Below the pieces are notes generated by a model. That model worked only from the letters and a program-made list of their open reading frames with translations, had not been told where the DNA came from and searched no databases. Made by a program: the position numbers and the translations under genes. Shown piece after piece: positions 51,656 through 61,294 of a DNA stretch of 64,000 nucleotides. Numbering within the stretch: position 1 is the stretch's first letter; the number at the start of each line of letters is the position of its first letter. Origin of the DNA: an uncultured Christensenellaceae bacterium (GTDB lineage: Bacteria; Bacillota; Clostridia; Christensenellales; Borkfalkiaceae); assembly GCA_910589015.1 (NCBI GenBank), contig CAJUSA010000003.1, positions 139,683 to 203,682 of the forward strand, read 5' to 3'.

Positions 51656-52528
51656 ATGCAGAATCTTAGTGTAAAAAACAAAGAAATTGCCCGTACGGCG
51701 TGGAAGATCGCTTTGCGCGTACTCATCTATCTCATTCTGATCTGCGGCGCGCTGCTGCTCGTCTTTCCTTATGTGTGGATGTTGCTCACTTCCTTCAAAA
51801 AGGATCTCGACGCGCTTAGCCTGCAACTGACGCTCTTCCCGAAAGAGTGGGTGTTCCACAATTACAGGGATATCTGGACGTTTATCCCCTTATTGAAGGG
51901 TTTAGGCAATACGTTGCTCGTCGAAGTGAGCGTCATCGTCGTCGGCACCTTTGTTTCGGCAATGGCGGCGTTCAGCTTCGCCAAACTCAAATTACAACAC
52001 AAAACCTTCTGGCTGTTGTTCCTCATGAGCGGCATGATGGTGCCTTACGCCGCGCTCATGATGCCGCAGTTCCGCGTGTTTATGGCGATCGGCATGTTCG
52101 ATACGCTCTGGCCGCTCATTCTGCCCGGATTTTTCGGCAACGTTTCGATGCTGTTCTTCCTCGTGCAGTATATGCGCGGCATTCCGAACGCCTATTTCGA
52201 GGCGGCGCGGATCGACGGGGCGGGGCACTTCAAGTGTTTTATTTCGGTTATGCTGCCGCTTGTGAAAACGGCGATCGCGGCGCAAGTCATCTTCTGGTTT
52301 ATCGGAATCTGGAACGATTATTTCGCGCCGTCCCTCTATCTGCACACGCACAGCCGCATGACGCTGCAACCCATGCTCGCGATCATCAATTCGGCATCGT
52401 CGAACGGTGTGCGGTTGCCGCTCATCATGACGGGCGCGGTGCTTTCGAGTATCCCCATGTTAGTGATCTATATTACCTGTCAGAAATTTTTTATCGAATC
52501 GCTCTCGATATCGGGCGTAAAAGGTTAA
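51656..52528 (+). CDS. CUT1 sugar ABC transporter permease (MalG type)
   Basis: 290 residues with six predicted helices and the loop AYFEAARIDGAGHFKCFISVMLP. I prefer ATG 51656, 5 bp after the previous stop and preceded by GAGGAG, over an in-frame ATG 24 bp upstream inside the previous gene. The C-terminus (CQKFFIESLSISGVKG) is typical of MalG-type subunits. Confidence 0.93.
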   Translation: MQNLSVKNKEIARTAWKIALRVLIYLILICGALLLVFPYVWMLLTSFKKDLDALSLQLTLFPKEWVFHNYRDIWTFIPLLKGLGNTLLVEVSVIVVGTFVSAMAAFSFAKLKLQHKTFWLLFLMSGMMVPYAALMMPQFRVFMAIGMFDTLWPLILPGFFGNVSMLFFLVQYMRGIPNAYFEAARIDGAGHFKCFISVMLPLVKTAIAAQVIFWFIGIWNDYFAPSLYLHTHSRMTLQPMLAIINSASSNGVRLPLIMTGAVLSSIPMLVIYITCQKFFIESLSISGVKG

Positions 52529-52535
52529 AGGGAAT

Positions 52536-52551
52536 CGGGCGGATTCGCCCG
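52536..52551 (+). other. Intra-operon hairpin without T-tract
   Basis: CGGGCG pairs with CGCCCG around GATT, between the MalG-type stop and the ribosome site of the next lipoprotein. It parallels the element at 20855 next to the other importer. Confidence 0.45.
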
Positions 52552-52574
52552 CAGAAAAATAAGGAGGAAAGGTT

Positions 52575-55500
52575 ATGAAAAAGACAAAATGGTTCGGCGC
52601 GGCGTTCATGCTCGCGGCGCTTGCCCTTACGGCTTCCGCCTGCACGGGCGGCGGCAATGCGGCGGGCGGCGGTACGGGCGGAAGCGTGCCGAAGGACGAC
52701 GTTTACGAGGATTACAAGCCCGATAAACAGCCCGGCGGCGACGCGTTCGACTACGACGGCAATTACGCGCCGCCCGAGCTCACGATCGACGGCAAGGGCG
52801 ACGATCCGCAGTGGCAGGCGATCAAAGAGCCGCTTACGACGTTCGGCAAGAAAATAGACGGGAAAGACGCGGTATCGGTGAAGGTGTACCGCGGAAAAGA
52901 CGCGCTCTTTTTCCTGTTCGACGTCACCGACCCCGTTCTGCTCACAAAGGGCAACACTAACGACGACGCCGTGACGCGCGGCGACAGCATCGAGCTTTAT
53001 CTCGATACCCTCGGCGACGGCGGCAGAAGTCCGCAGAGCGACGATTATCAGATCAATTTAGGCATTCACGGCAAAACGCGTATCATGCAGGGCGCGGGCG
53101 GTCTGTGGGGCAGTTGGAACGGACTCATCGACTACGAAGTCGACCTCAAAGGCGGCACGCTCAACGACGGCGCGGAGGCGAACGATACGGGTTATTCGGT
53201 TGAAGTCATGGTTCCATACAAACAGATCATGATCGAGAAAGACGATACGATTGCGATCGCGTTCGGGCAGGTCGACAAAGTGAGCTTGGGCGACATTACG
53301 CAGACCGACTGGAACTGGTACGGCTGGGACTGGGGCGGAACGTTCCGCGAACCGCAGACGCCCGATAATTATGCTTTGCTCGATAAAGACAACAATCTCA
53401 TCGACCGCGACGATCAGGAAAAAGCGCCCGCCGATCTTGCGGGATTTGTTCGGGATACCGAGGGCGCGCCCGTGGAAGGGGCGACGGCAAGCGTGGAAGT
53501 CGGCGGCGAAACCAAAACGGCGACCACGGCGGCGGACGGGTATTTTGTCATCGAGGACGTCGATCCCGAAGGCACCTATACGGTTACGGTGAGCAAAACG
53601 GGTTATCTCGACGGCGTTCAGATATATACCCGCGCCGAACTGCGCGCGGCGAACGGCGGCAGGGTGCTCAAAGACTTCACGGTGACGGCAACCGCCGATC
53701 TGGAAACGACGACGGTGACGGGCACGGTGAAGAATATCGTCAACGGAACCGTGGGCGGCGCCGAAATTACGGTGAAGGGGACGGCGTTCAAAACAACCGC
53801 CGATCAGAACGGCGCGTTCTCGATCGAAGGCGTGCCCGCAGGCGTGGGCGATATCACCCTCGTTGTCACGCATACGGGCTACGGCGACAGCGAAACGCTT
53901 GTTAAAGAATCCGATCTGGTTGCAAACGGCACGACGGCGCTCGGCGACGTCAATCTCAATCTGCCCTATGCCGATTTAGGCGAATTTGCCACGGGCGCGG
54001 GCAAGGTCGGCGCCAATCAGCAACTGTTCGCCAACATTCACACGCAACTTTCGCGTGCGCTGACGGGGGTGGAAATCCACTTCGACGGCACGCGTATTCT
54101 GCACGGAAAAATCGAGCTCTATCTCGATACCAAAGAGAGCACGGGTGTGCGCGAGCAGGATCCCACGGCATGGCGGCTCGATCTCAATGCCGACGGCACG
54201 ATCGGCGGTTCGCATTACGCAGGCGGCACGTTTACTGCGGCGGGGCTTGTTTATAACGTTTCTTCCAACACCTCGGAAGGCGGTTATCACGCAACCTTGC
54301 TTATTCCTTACAGTTATCTCGACATCGCCCCGCTCGAAGTGTTCGGACTTTCGCTCGGGCAGTGGTCGACGATGGCGAACGGCGGCAACGGCGACTGGGA
54401 CGGCTGGGCGCCTTCGCCGCACGGTTTTGTCGCGCCCGAAAATACGCCTAATTATCTGCGTATCGGTTCGCGCAATACCCTGTATAAAGCAAACAACAAC
54501 ACGATGATGGCGACGCTTTCGGGCAACGTCGGGATCGCGGGGGTTACGGTATCCGCCAAGGGCGTGAATGCGACTTCGGGCGCCGACGGCGCGTGGAAGA
54601 TGAGCGTTCCCGTCGACGCGAACGCCGTCGAGGTAACGTATTCCAAGACGGGTTATGTGACGAAGAAGAGCACGATCGCGGCGGGGCATTTCAGCAACGC
54701 CGACAGCTGGACGGAAAACGTCACGCTGCAAGAGCATAAAGTAACCATTTCGGGCACGGTGACCGATCAGGACGGAAACGCCGTCGCAGGCGTAGAAATC
54801 ACAATCACGGGCGAAGGCGCGAGCTTTACGGCGACGACCGACGCAAGCGGCAATTATTCCATCGACAACGTGACGACCTTCGTCGATCTGACGGTGACGT
54901 TTGAAAAAGAGGACTATGCCGCGGGCTCGACGAGCTTTACGGCGGCGCAACTTGCCGCGGGCAACGCGCTTACGGCGGATAAGCAGATCACTTCGCTCAA
55001 CGCGGTGAAAAAGATTACCGTTACGGGCAAGGTCACGGGCATCGAGGGCAATTTGCAGGGCGTTACGGTGCGCGTGGACGGCAGCGAACTTTCGGCAACG
55101 ACAAATGCGGACGGCACCTTCTCGCTTGCGGATTTCGACGCGGTGGACAGCACGCTAACGCTGAGCAAGGCGGGGTATGAGAATGCAAAACTTACGTTCA
55201 CCGCGCAGGATCTGCAAAGCGGCGCAACGACGTTCGCGTTTGCCGACGCGTTCTTAATGCGCGAATATACGCAGCTCGGCAACGCGTTCGGCACCAAGAG
55301 CGAAAAATTTGCGGCGTTCGTTCCCTATGTAACGAGAGGGGAAAATGCGTTCGAGTTCAAATTCGTTGGCTCGCATGCCTTTGAAGGCACAATCGAGATG
55401 TTTGTCGATACCAAATTGAGCGGCGGCGCAAGAAACGCGACCGATTACCGTTTCAATCTGCAGGATACGGGCGCGGTCGCGATCGAAAACTGGGGCGGAA

Positions 55501-56339
55501 ACAACACTAACCCCGCCGCGCTTACTTTGCGGATCGCGGGAACGGAAACCGCACCCGAAGTATACTTTACGTTGCCGTACGCCTTCTTGAACGTAGCGCG
55601 CGACGAAATCATCGGCGTGACGTTCGGTCAGAGCTGTTCCGACGGTTGGGACGGTTGGAATCATGACTTGAAAGGGGTAAACGGCATTACGTTCGTCGCA
55701 CCCGAAATTCCTTGGGATTATATCCGTATCGGAAAAGACAATCAACCCTTCTGGAACGCGGAAAACAAGACGGTGGCGGAACTCGATTTAAGCTCTTACA
55801 ATCTTCATTTCGGCAAGGCGAACGACAGTTTCCATGCCAAGGTTTCGCGCGACGAAGAGGGCGTTACGTTCGATTTCGTTTCGCTCGGCGATTTCAATAA
55901 GAACGGCGATAATCCCGAGGCGATCTTGATTTATATTGACAAAGGCGAACCCGTAGGCGGTTGGGATGGCGTGGATTATCAGTATAAGATCGTTTCCGAC
56001 GGAAACGTGTACGGCAGAAACGGCGCATGGTGGGCGGCAAACAACGATACGAAACTCGGTTCGGTTACGATCAGCCGCGAAAACGGCGTCACGCGTTTGA
56101 GTTATAAAGTGCTGTATGCTACGATCGGCGTTACGGCGGACGAAATATTCGGCTTTACGGCGATCGAAGGCTGGCTGACGGGCGACAACGGTTCGGACGA
56201 ATACGGCAACGGCATGACGTATACCCATGCAAACGGCTGCCACGTGGTGGGCGACGCCGCGGGTTCGGCGGGATACGTCCGTATCAAGGCAGACGGAACG
56301 CTTGCCGTGGCAAACAGCAATGCGGCTGTGACCGAGTAA
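52575..56339 (+). CDS. Large lipoprotein with CBM9-like and carboxypeptidase-regulatory-like repeats
   Basis: A 1,254-residue lipoprotein (signal ending in TASACTGG). A CBM9/DOMON-like sugar-binding module near residues 66-265 (SIELYLDTLGDGG) recurs near 470-640, 895-1060 and 1075-1250. Between copies are carboxypeptidase D regulatory-like beta-sandwiches of about 80 residues (GYFVIEDVDPEGTYTVTVSK near 320). No catalytic motif is visible. Directly after the permeases, it most likely captures glycan at the cell surface for the GH43 enzymes that follow. Confidence 0.82.
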   Translation: MKKTKWFGAAFMLAALALTASACTGGGNAAGGGTGGSVPKDDVYEDYKPDKQPGGDAFDYDGNYAPPELTIDGKGDDPQWQAIKEPLTTFGKKIDGKDAVSVKVYRGKDALFFLFDVTDPVLLTKGNTNDDAVTRGDSIELYLDTLGDGGRSPQSDDYQINLGIHGKTRIMQGAGGLWGSWNGLIDYEVDLKGGTLNDGAEANDTGYSVEVMVPYKQIMIEKDDTIAIAFGQVDKVSLGDITQTDWNWYGWDWGGTFREPQTPDNYALLDKDNNLIDRDDQEKAPADLAGFVRDTEGAPVEGATASVEVGGETKTATTAADGYFVIEDVDPEGTYTVTVSKTGYLDGVQIYTRAELRAANGGRVLKDFTVTATADLETTTVTGTVKNIVNGTVGGAEITVKGTAFKTTADQNGAFSIEGVPAGVGDITLVVTHTGYGDSETLVKESDLVANGTTALGDVNLNLPYADLGEFATGAGKVGANQQLFANIHTQLSRALTGVEIHFDGTRILHGKIELYLDTKESTGVREQDPTAWRLDLNADGTIGGSHYAGGTFTAAGLVYNVSSNTSEGGYHATLLIPYSYLDIAPLEVFGLSLGQWSTMANGGNGDWDGWAPSPHGFVAPENTPNYLRIGSRNTLYKANNNTMMATLSGNVGIAGVTVSAKGVNATSGADGAWKMSVPVDANAVEVTYSKTGYVTKKSTIAAGHFSNADSWTENVTLQEHKVTISGTVTDQDGNAVAGVEITITGEGASFTATTDASGNYSIDNVTTFVDLTVTFEKEDYAAGSTSFTAAQLAAGNALTADKQITSLNAVKKITVTGKVTGIEGNLQGVTVRVDGSELSATTNADGTFSLADFDAVDSTLTLSKAGYENAKLTFTAQDLQSGATTFAFADAFLMREYTQLGNAFGTKSEKFAAFVPYVTRGENAFEFKFVGSHAFEGTIEMFVDTKLSGGARNATDYRFNLQDTGAVAIENWGGNNTNPAALTLRIAGTETAPEVYFTLPYAFLNVARDEIIGVTFGQSCSDGWDGWNHDLKGVNGITFVAPEIPWDYIRIGKDNQPFWNAENKTVAELDLSSYNLHFGKANDSFHAKVSRDEEGVTFDFVSLGDFNKNGDNPEAILIYIDKGEPVGGWDGVDYQYKIVSDGNVYGRNGAWWAANNDTKLGSVTISRENGVTRLSYKVLYATIGVTADEIFGFTAIEGWLTGDNGSDEYGNGMTYTHANGCHVVGDAAGSAGYVRIKADGTLAVANSNAAVTE

Positions 56340-56357
56340 GAGAAGGAGGAAATTACA

Positions 56358-58835
56358 ATGAAAGCAATTAAAACGTTATCGATCTTTGCGCTCTCTGCGG
56401 TGCTTGCTCTCGGCTGTGCGGCATGCAACAGAACGCCCGACAAGAATCCGGACGGCGGTGATTTGGAAAGCCGTTACGAGACACCTGTCGTAAACACCTA
56501 CGACAACAAGAGTTATAACGAATATCTGCTCGGCGAGGACGCCGTGATCGAAAATCAATGGAAGGGTTACGGCATCGGCGATCCCTTCGTCATGCGCTAC
56601 AACGGCAAGTATTACCTCTACGTTTCCTCGCTCGACAGCGAGATCGGCGTGCGCGGTTACGTTTCCGCCGATCTTGTCAACTGGCAGCCCGTCACGGGCG
56701 AAGGGCTCAAAGAGGGTTACGTTTCGCAAGACAGCATTACGCTCGCCGCCTATGCGCCCGAAGTGTATTACTTCAACGGCACGTTCTATATGTACACTTC
56801 CCCGGGCGGCAACGGGCACTATGTTCTGACTTCGAAATCGCCCGAAGGACCCTTCGTCAAGGCGACCGAAAATTTCAGAATGAGTATCGACGGATCGGTG
56901 CTCATCGATGACGATGAACAGATGTATTTCACCTATGCCGACAACACGGGCATCAAAATGGCGCGTATGGACGACATGCTCACCGTCGACGCGACGCTTA
57001 CGCCTACGCTCTCCGGCACGTCGATCGGCGGCTGGACGGAAGGGCCGTATATCCTCAAACGCGACGGCACATATTATCTCACGTTTACGGGCAACCACGT
57101 TGCCTCGGACGGCTACCGTATCGCTTACGCCACGGCGGAAGATCTTTCGGGGTCTTACCGCAACGCGTTCACCCGCGCGCAGAACAATCCGCTCGTGCTC
57201 GAAACCGAGAGCGCGCTCAAAGGCGTGGGGCATTCTTCTACGGTGATGGGGCCCGATATGGATTCGCATTACCTCGTCTATCACTACCTCAATTCTTCGG
57301 GCGGACCGAACCGCAGTCTGGGCATCGACCGTCTTACGTTCAGCGGCAAAATGATGTCGGCGACCGCCTCGCTCGAAAAGAGCGTAACGCCCGCGCTGCC
57401 CGTGTTCTATGCAACGGGAAAAGACGAGCAAAAATTCACGCAGAGCGGCGATTATTTGCTCTCGAACAGCGAAGCGCCCGCGAACTTTACGGCAGAATAT
57501 AACCTCACGGGTTCGGGCGTTAGCACATTTGTGTTCGGCTACACGGGTGAAAACGATTACTGCTCGGTCACCGTCGATTTGGCGCAAAAGAGCGTCAAAC
57601 TGCTAAAAACGCAGGGCGGCAGCACGAGCGAGGTAGGCTCGGGCACGCTCGTCAACGATTTCTCGGCGGACGATCTGCACACCGTGCGCGTTGCCTCGCG
57701 CGACGGAAAAGTCGACGTCACGTTCGACAACATGACCAAGATCGACGGCGCGGAACTGACCGTTCCCGCAGGTAAAATCGGTTATAAATCGCTCGGCGAA
57801 GCCGTCGTGGGCTACACGGCGTATTCCGACGTAGCCATGGGCATGAGCGACGAGCGCGAGGCGAAGCAGGCGACGGGTTATATCGGCGCGGCGAATTATC
57901 TGCACGACGACAAATATGCCCCCGCCGCAAATCTGAGCGCGGAGAGCAAGCTGAGCGTTCTCGACGAGGACGTGCGTCTGAACGGCTGGAAAGCGCTTAC
58001 GCTCGGCAAGGAAAAGGATCATGCGTCTTATCTCACTTATGCGGGCGCGGCGGGCAGATACGCGCTGGAACTCATCTATCCCGCGGCGGACGGCGGCAAG
58101 AAGATCGGCGTGAAGGTGGACGGCGTCGACGGCGGCACGGTGGTTCGCTGCACGCTGCCGCGTATCGAGAGCAATTACGATTACGTGAAAGCCGTGATCG
58201 GCGAATTCGACCTTAGCGCGGGCGTGCATGTGATCCGTTTGGAAAACGTCGGCTCTTCGGTGAGCTTTGCGGCGTTCCGTTTCGTCGAGGCATCGGCGAC
58301 GACGCCCGTATACGAGGCAAGTCTTTCGGAATACGCCGCGAAGGGCGCCGACTACAAGACCATCTGGAAGATCAAAGACGAAGGGCATTACGCCAAAGCG
58401 GGTACGCGTCAGCTCGTGTATTTCGGCGACAATACGATCACCGATTTCACGCTCGAAGCGGAAATGAAGTTCGAGGGCGCGACGGTCACGTCGACGGCGG
58501 GCATCGTGTTCCGCGCACAGAATTATGCGTCGTCCTCGCACGACAGTTACCGCAGTATCCAAGCCTATTATCTGGCGCTCAACAACAACCAAGCGGTGCT
58601 TGAAAAACTCGATTATGCCGACGGTTCTTCCAACCTCGGCATGACGGTGAAGGCGCTTGCAAGCGATACGTTCTTCAAAATCAAGATCGAGGCGCGCGGG
58701 AACACGGTAAAGGTGTGGATCGACGGCGAAGAAGTGCTCGACATTACCGACGACTGGGCGTTTGCCAACGGAAAAGTCGGGTTGTATACCAACGGCGCGG
58801 CGGTCGTGTTCAAAAATCTGAAAATCAGCGGTTAA
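56358..58835 (+). CDS. GH43-like glycosidase lipoprotein, paralogue 1
   Basis: An 825-residue lipoprotein (lipobox near GCAAC). The five-bladed propeller of GH43 spans about residues 65-360: GIGDPFVMRYNGKYYLY (catalytic base Asp near 75) and WTEGPYILKRDG (acid Glu near 228). Beta-sandwich domains follow, with a lectin-like C-terminal domain (660-825). The family removes arabinose or xylose from arabinan, arabinoxylan and related glycans. AAGGAGG precedes it, and it is cotranscribed with the CBM9-like lipoprotein. Confidence 0.85.
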   Translation: MKAIKTLSIFALSAVLALGCAACNRTPDKNPDGGDLESRYETPVVNTYDNKSYNEYLLGEDAVIENQWKGYGIGDPFVMRYNGKYYLYVSSLDSEIGVRGYVSADLVNWQPVTGEGLKEGYVSQDSITLAAYAPEVYYFNGTFYMYTSPGGNGHYVLTSKSPEGPFVKATENFRMSIDGSVLIDDDEQMYFTYADNTGIKMARMDDMLTVDATLTPTLSGTSIGGWTEGPYILKRDGTYYLTFTGNHVASDGYRIAYATAEDLSGSYRNAFTRAQNNPLVLETESALKGVGHSSTVMGPDMDSHYLVYHYLNSSGGPNRSLGIDRLTFSGKMMSATASLEKSVTPALPVFYATGKDEQKFTQSGDYLLSNSEAPANFTAEYNLTGSGVSTFVFGYTGENDYCSVTVDLAQKSVKLLKTQGGSTSEVGSGTLVNDFSADDLHTVRVASRDGKVDVTFDNMTKIDGAELTVPAGKIGYKSLGEAVVGYTAYSDVAMGMSDEREAKQATGYIGAANYLHDDKYAPAANLSAESKLSVLDEDVRLNGWKALTLGKEKDHASYLTYAGAAGRYALELIYPAADGGKKIGVKVDGVDGGTVVRCTLPRIESNYDYVKAVIGEFDLSAGVHVIRLENVGSSVSFAAFRFVEASATTPVYEASLSEYAAKGADYKTIWKIKDEGHYAKAGTRQLVYFGDNTITDFTLEAEMKFEGATVTSTAGIVFRAQNYASSSHDSYRSIQAYYLALNNNQAVLEKLDYADGSSNLGMTVKALASDTFFKIKIEARGNTVKVWIDGEEVLDITDDWAFANGKVGLYTNGAAVVFKNLKISG

Positions 58836-58845
58836 CGCATAGGGG

Positions 58846-58876
58846 CGGCGGCTGCAAAAAAAGCGGCCGCCGTTTT
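58846..58876 (+). terminator. Weak or partial terminator between the two GH43 genes
   Basis: CGGCGGCTGC pairs with GCGGCCGCCG (one G-U pair) around an A7 loop, followed by T4. It lies inside the operon, so it may lower expression of downstream genes rather than end all transcription. Confidence 0.55.
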
Positions 58877-58892
58877 CCCAAAGGGGATTTGC

Positions 58893-61283
58893 ATGAAAAA
58901 AGGAGCGGTGGTTTTGGCGATGACGGTTTGTACGGCGGCGCTTGCGGGCTGCACGGGCGGCGGCGCAAAGCGCGAAATCGAATATGTTCCCCCTCAGCCC
59001 GAGCGGTATGAAAACCATATCGAAATCGACGGACAGTGGGGGGAAAGCGACGCAACGGGGCAGGGCGGACAGTACGGCGTCGGCGATCCCTTCGTGATGC
59101 GTTTCAACGGTAAATATTATCTTTATCCTTCGACTTCCGATCCGTGCGACGGCGTGAAGGTGTTCGAATCGGACGATTTAGTGCACTGGACGGACAAGGG
59201 ATTTGCGGTAGCGGAAAGCGAAAAAACCTCGCACGGGGCGTATGCGCCCGAAGTCGTTTACTACAACGGATATTTTTACCTGTGCCAGTCGCGCGGCGGA
59301 AACGGACATTATATCTACCGTTCCACGAGCCCGACGGAAGGGTTCACGCTGTTCAGCAAGACGACGGGCGTAGACGCGAACGACTTGAATTACGGCAATC
59401 TCGGCATGGGGATCGACGGTTCATTTTACGTTTCGGACGAGGGTAAGCTCTATCTTCTGCATACTTCGACGCCCGCAGGATTAAAGTATAACGAACTTAC
59501 CGACCCCGAAGATATCCGCACCGAAACGATCGGGCAGACGGGAACGCTCGGCATGTCCAACCTGCACCACTGGATCGAAGGGCCGGGGATCTTCCGTCGC
59601 GGCGCGTTCAGTTATCTCACCTATACGGGCAACCACGTCATTTCCAAGGGTTACCGCATAGGGTACTCGTATGCCGAAAACCTGAGCGGACTTTCTTCCT
59701 TCGTGCAGCCGACCGATAATATTACGATCATCGATACCGACGACGAACATTACGGGCTGGGGCATGCGAGCAACGTAAACGGGCCCGATCTCGATTCGGT
59801 TTACACGGCGTACCATTCGCTCGTGGGCAGAGGACCCGCGCGGCGGTATAATCTCGACCGTTATTTTGCAAGCGGTTCCTATCTTACGGCGAACGGCGTC
59901 ACGCACCGCCCCGTAGCCGTACCGCAAAAACCGCAGGCGGAAGGCTATGCCGCGGTTTTGACCGAGCGCGGCGGCATGTATGTTTTGGGCGAAACTTCCG
60001 ATTATTTTACGGCGGAATATAATTTTGTTCCCGCGGCGGAACAGGCGCTTTTCTTCGGGAACGGATACGCCGTACGCGTGGCGGAAGGTAAGATCGCGTT
60101 GACGAAGAACGGCGGCGCAATCGCCGAAAAAACCTTGCGCATTCCCGAAGGCGCGCTCGCGTGCGTGCGCGTCGAACACGGCGACGGAATCGGTTACGTC
60201 TATTTTAACGGCATGCGCGTGCTTTCGTATGCGGCGCAGGACGGGAAGGGCGCGATCGGTTATCAAACCAAAGACGGCGTGGGGTATACGGCGTTCACGA
60301 ACGACGTGTTCGGAACGTCGGACTTCGAGGCGCTTAAAAACTTCCCGACAAAATTTCCCGCCGTGTCCTATCTCAAAGGCGAAATGCGCGGATTTTCGAT
60401 CGCAAAGGCGCGGCGCGCGCAGGGCGGCGTGCGCGTGGGCGAAAAGGAAAACACCGTGCGCATCGGCGATGCGTATGCGGTGTCGCTCGGCAAAAACGAT
60501 TGGGTGAAATATGCCGTAGACGTAAGCGAGGGCGGCGGCATGTACGCGCTCAATGCCGAAGTAAGCAAGGCAAGCGCGGGCGCGCAGCTCAAAATCACGG
60601 TCGGGGAACGCGAGCTTATTACAACCGTTCCCGCGTTGCAAAGCGAGGAAGAAACGGCGCGCGTTCGGCTCGGCGACATCGAAGCCGAAGGCGGCATACA
60701 AACGATGAAAGTCGAAGTCCTTTCGGGCAAAGCCGAAATTACGTTATTCGAGGCGCACGAACGCGAAACGGGTCAAACTCGGTTCGACGCGTACGACGTT
60801 CTGAACGGAACGATTCGCCGAGAGGACGGAATCGTGCTCGACGGAACGAAAGAGGACGCCGTACTGCTATGGAAGAATACGCGTGCAACCGATTTTGAGG
60901 CGACAATCGAATTTTCCACGCAGGCGCAGATCGGCGCGGATATCGGCGTTATGTTGCGCGCGTCGCATTATTCTTCTTATTCGGCGCAACCCAAACAGTC
61001 GTGGCGCGGATACTATCTGCAACTCGGCAGCAACCTCCTTACTTTCAAGCGTTACGATTACGGCGATCTCGGCATGTTCGATGCGGCGCGGACGCAGGGC
61101 AATCTCTTTGACGGCACGCGTCATCTTCTCACGGTGTGCGCAAAGGGGCATACTTTTTCGGTCAAGCTCGATTCGGTCGAATTGAACGTTTCCGACAGTT
61201 GTGCGTTCTTCGACGGTTATTTGGGAATTTACGCGAGCGGCGGGGCGGTCACGCTTCACGCCCTCGACTATAAAACGATATAA
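58893..61283 (+). CDS. GH43-like glycosidase lipoprotein, paralogue 2
   Basis: A 796-residue lipoprotein (lipobox near LAGCTGG) with the same order of domains as the preceding gene. GVGDPFVMRFNGKYYLY lies near residue 65 and WIEGPGIFRRG near 228, and the motif YTGNHVISKGYRIGYS matches the equivalent part of paralogue 1. Beta-sandwich and lectin-like domains complete it. The pair looks like a tandem duplication that has diverged, perhaps in linkage specificity. GGGG is the only ribosome-site-like sequence. Confidence 0.84.
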   Translation: MKKGAVVLAMTVCTAALAGCTGGGAKREIEYVPPQPERYENHIEIDGQWGESDATGQGGQYGVGDPFVMRFNGKYYLYPSTSDPCDGVKVFESDDLVHWTDKGFAVAESEKTSHGAYAPEVVYYNGYFYLCQSRGGNGHYIYRSTSPTEGFTLFSKTTGVDANDLNYGNLGMGIDGSFYVSDEGKLYLLHTSTPAGLKYNELTDPEDIRTETIGQTGTLGMSNLHHWIEGPGIFRRGAFSYLTYTGNHVISKGYRIGYSYAENLSGLSSFVQPTDNITIIDTDDEHYGLGHASNVNGPDLDSVYTAYHSLVGRGPARRYNLDRYFASGSYLTANGVTHRPVAVPQKPQAEGYAAVLTERGGMYVLGETSDYFTAEYNFVPAAEQALFFGNGYAVRVAEGKIALTKNGGAIAEKTLRIPEGALACVRVEHGDGIGYVYFNGMRVLSYAAQDGKGAIGYQTKDGVGYTAFTNDVFGTSDFEALKNFPTKFPAVSYLKGEMRGFSIAKARRAQGGVRVGEKENTVRIGDAYAVSLGKNDWVKYAVDVSEGGGMYALNAEVSKASAGAQLKITVGERELITTVPALQSEEETARVRLGDIEAEGGIQTMKVEVLSGKAEITLFEAHERETGQTRFDAYDVLNGTIRREDGIVLDGTKEDAVLLWKNTRATDFEATIEFSTQAQIGADIGVMLRASHYSSYSAQPKQSWRGYYLQLGSNLLTFKRYDYGDLGMFDAARTQGNLFDGTRHLLTVCAKGHTFSVKLDSVELNVSDSCAFFDGYLGIYASGGAVTLHALDYKTI

Positions 61284-61294
61284 ACGGAGTAGTT

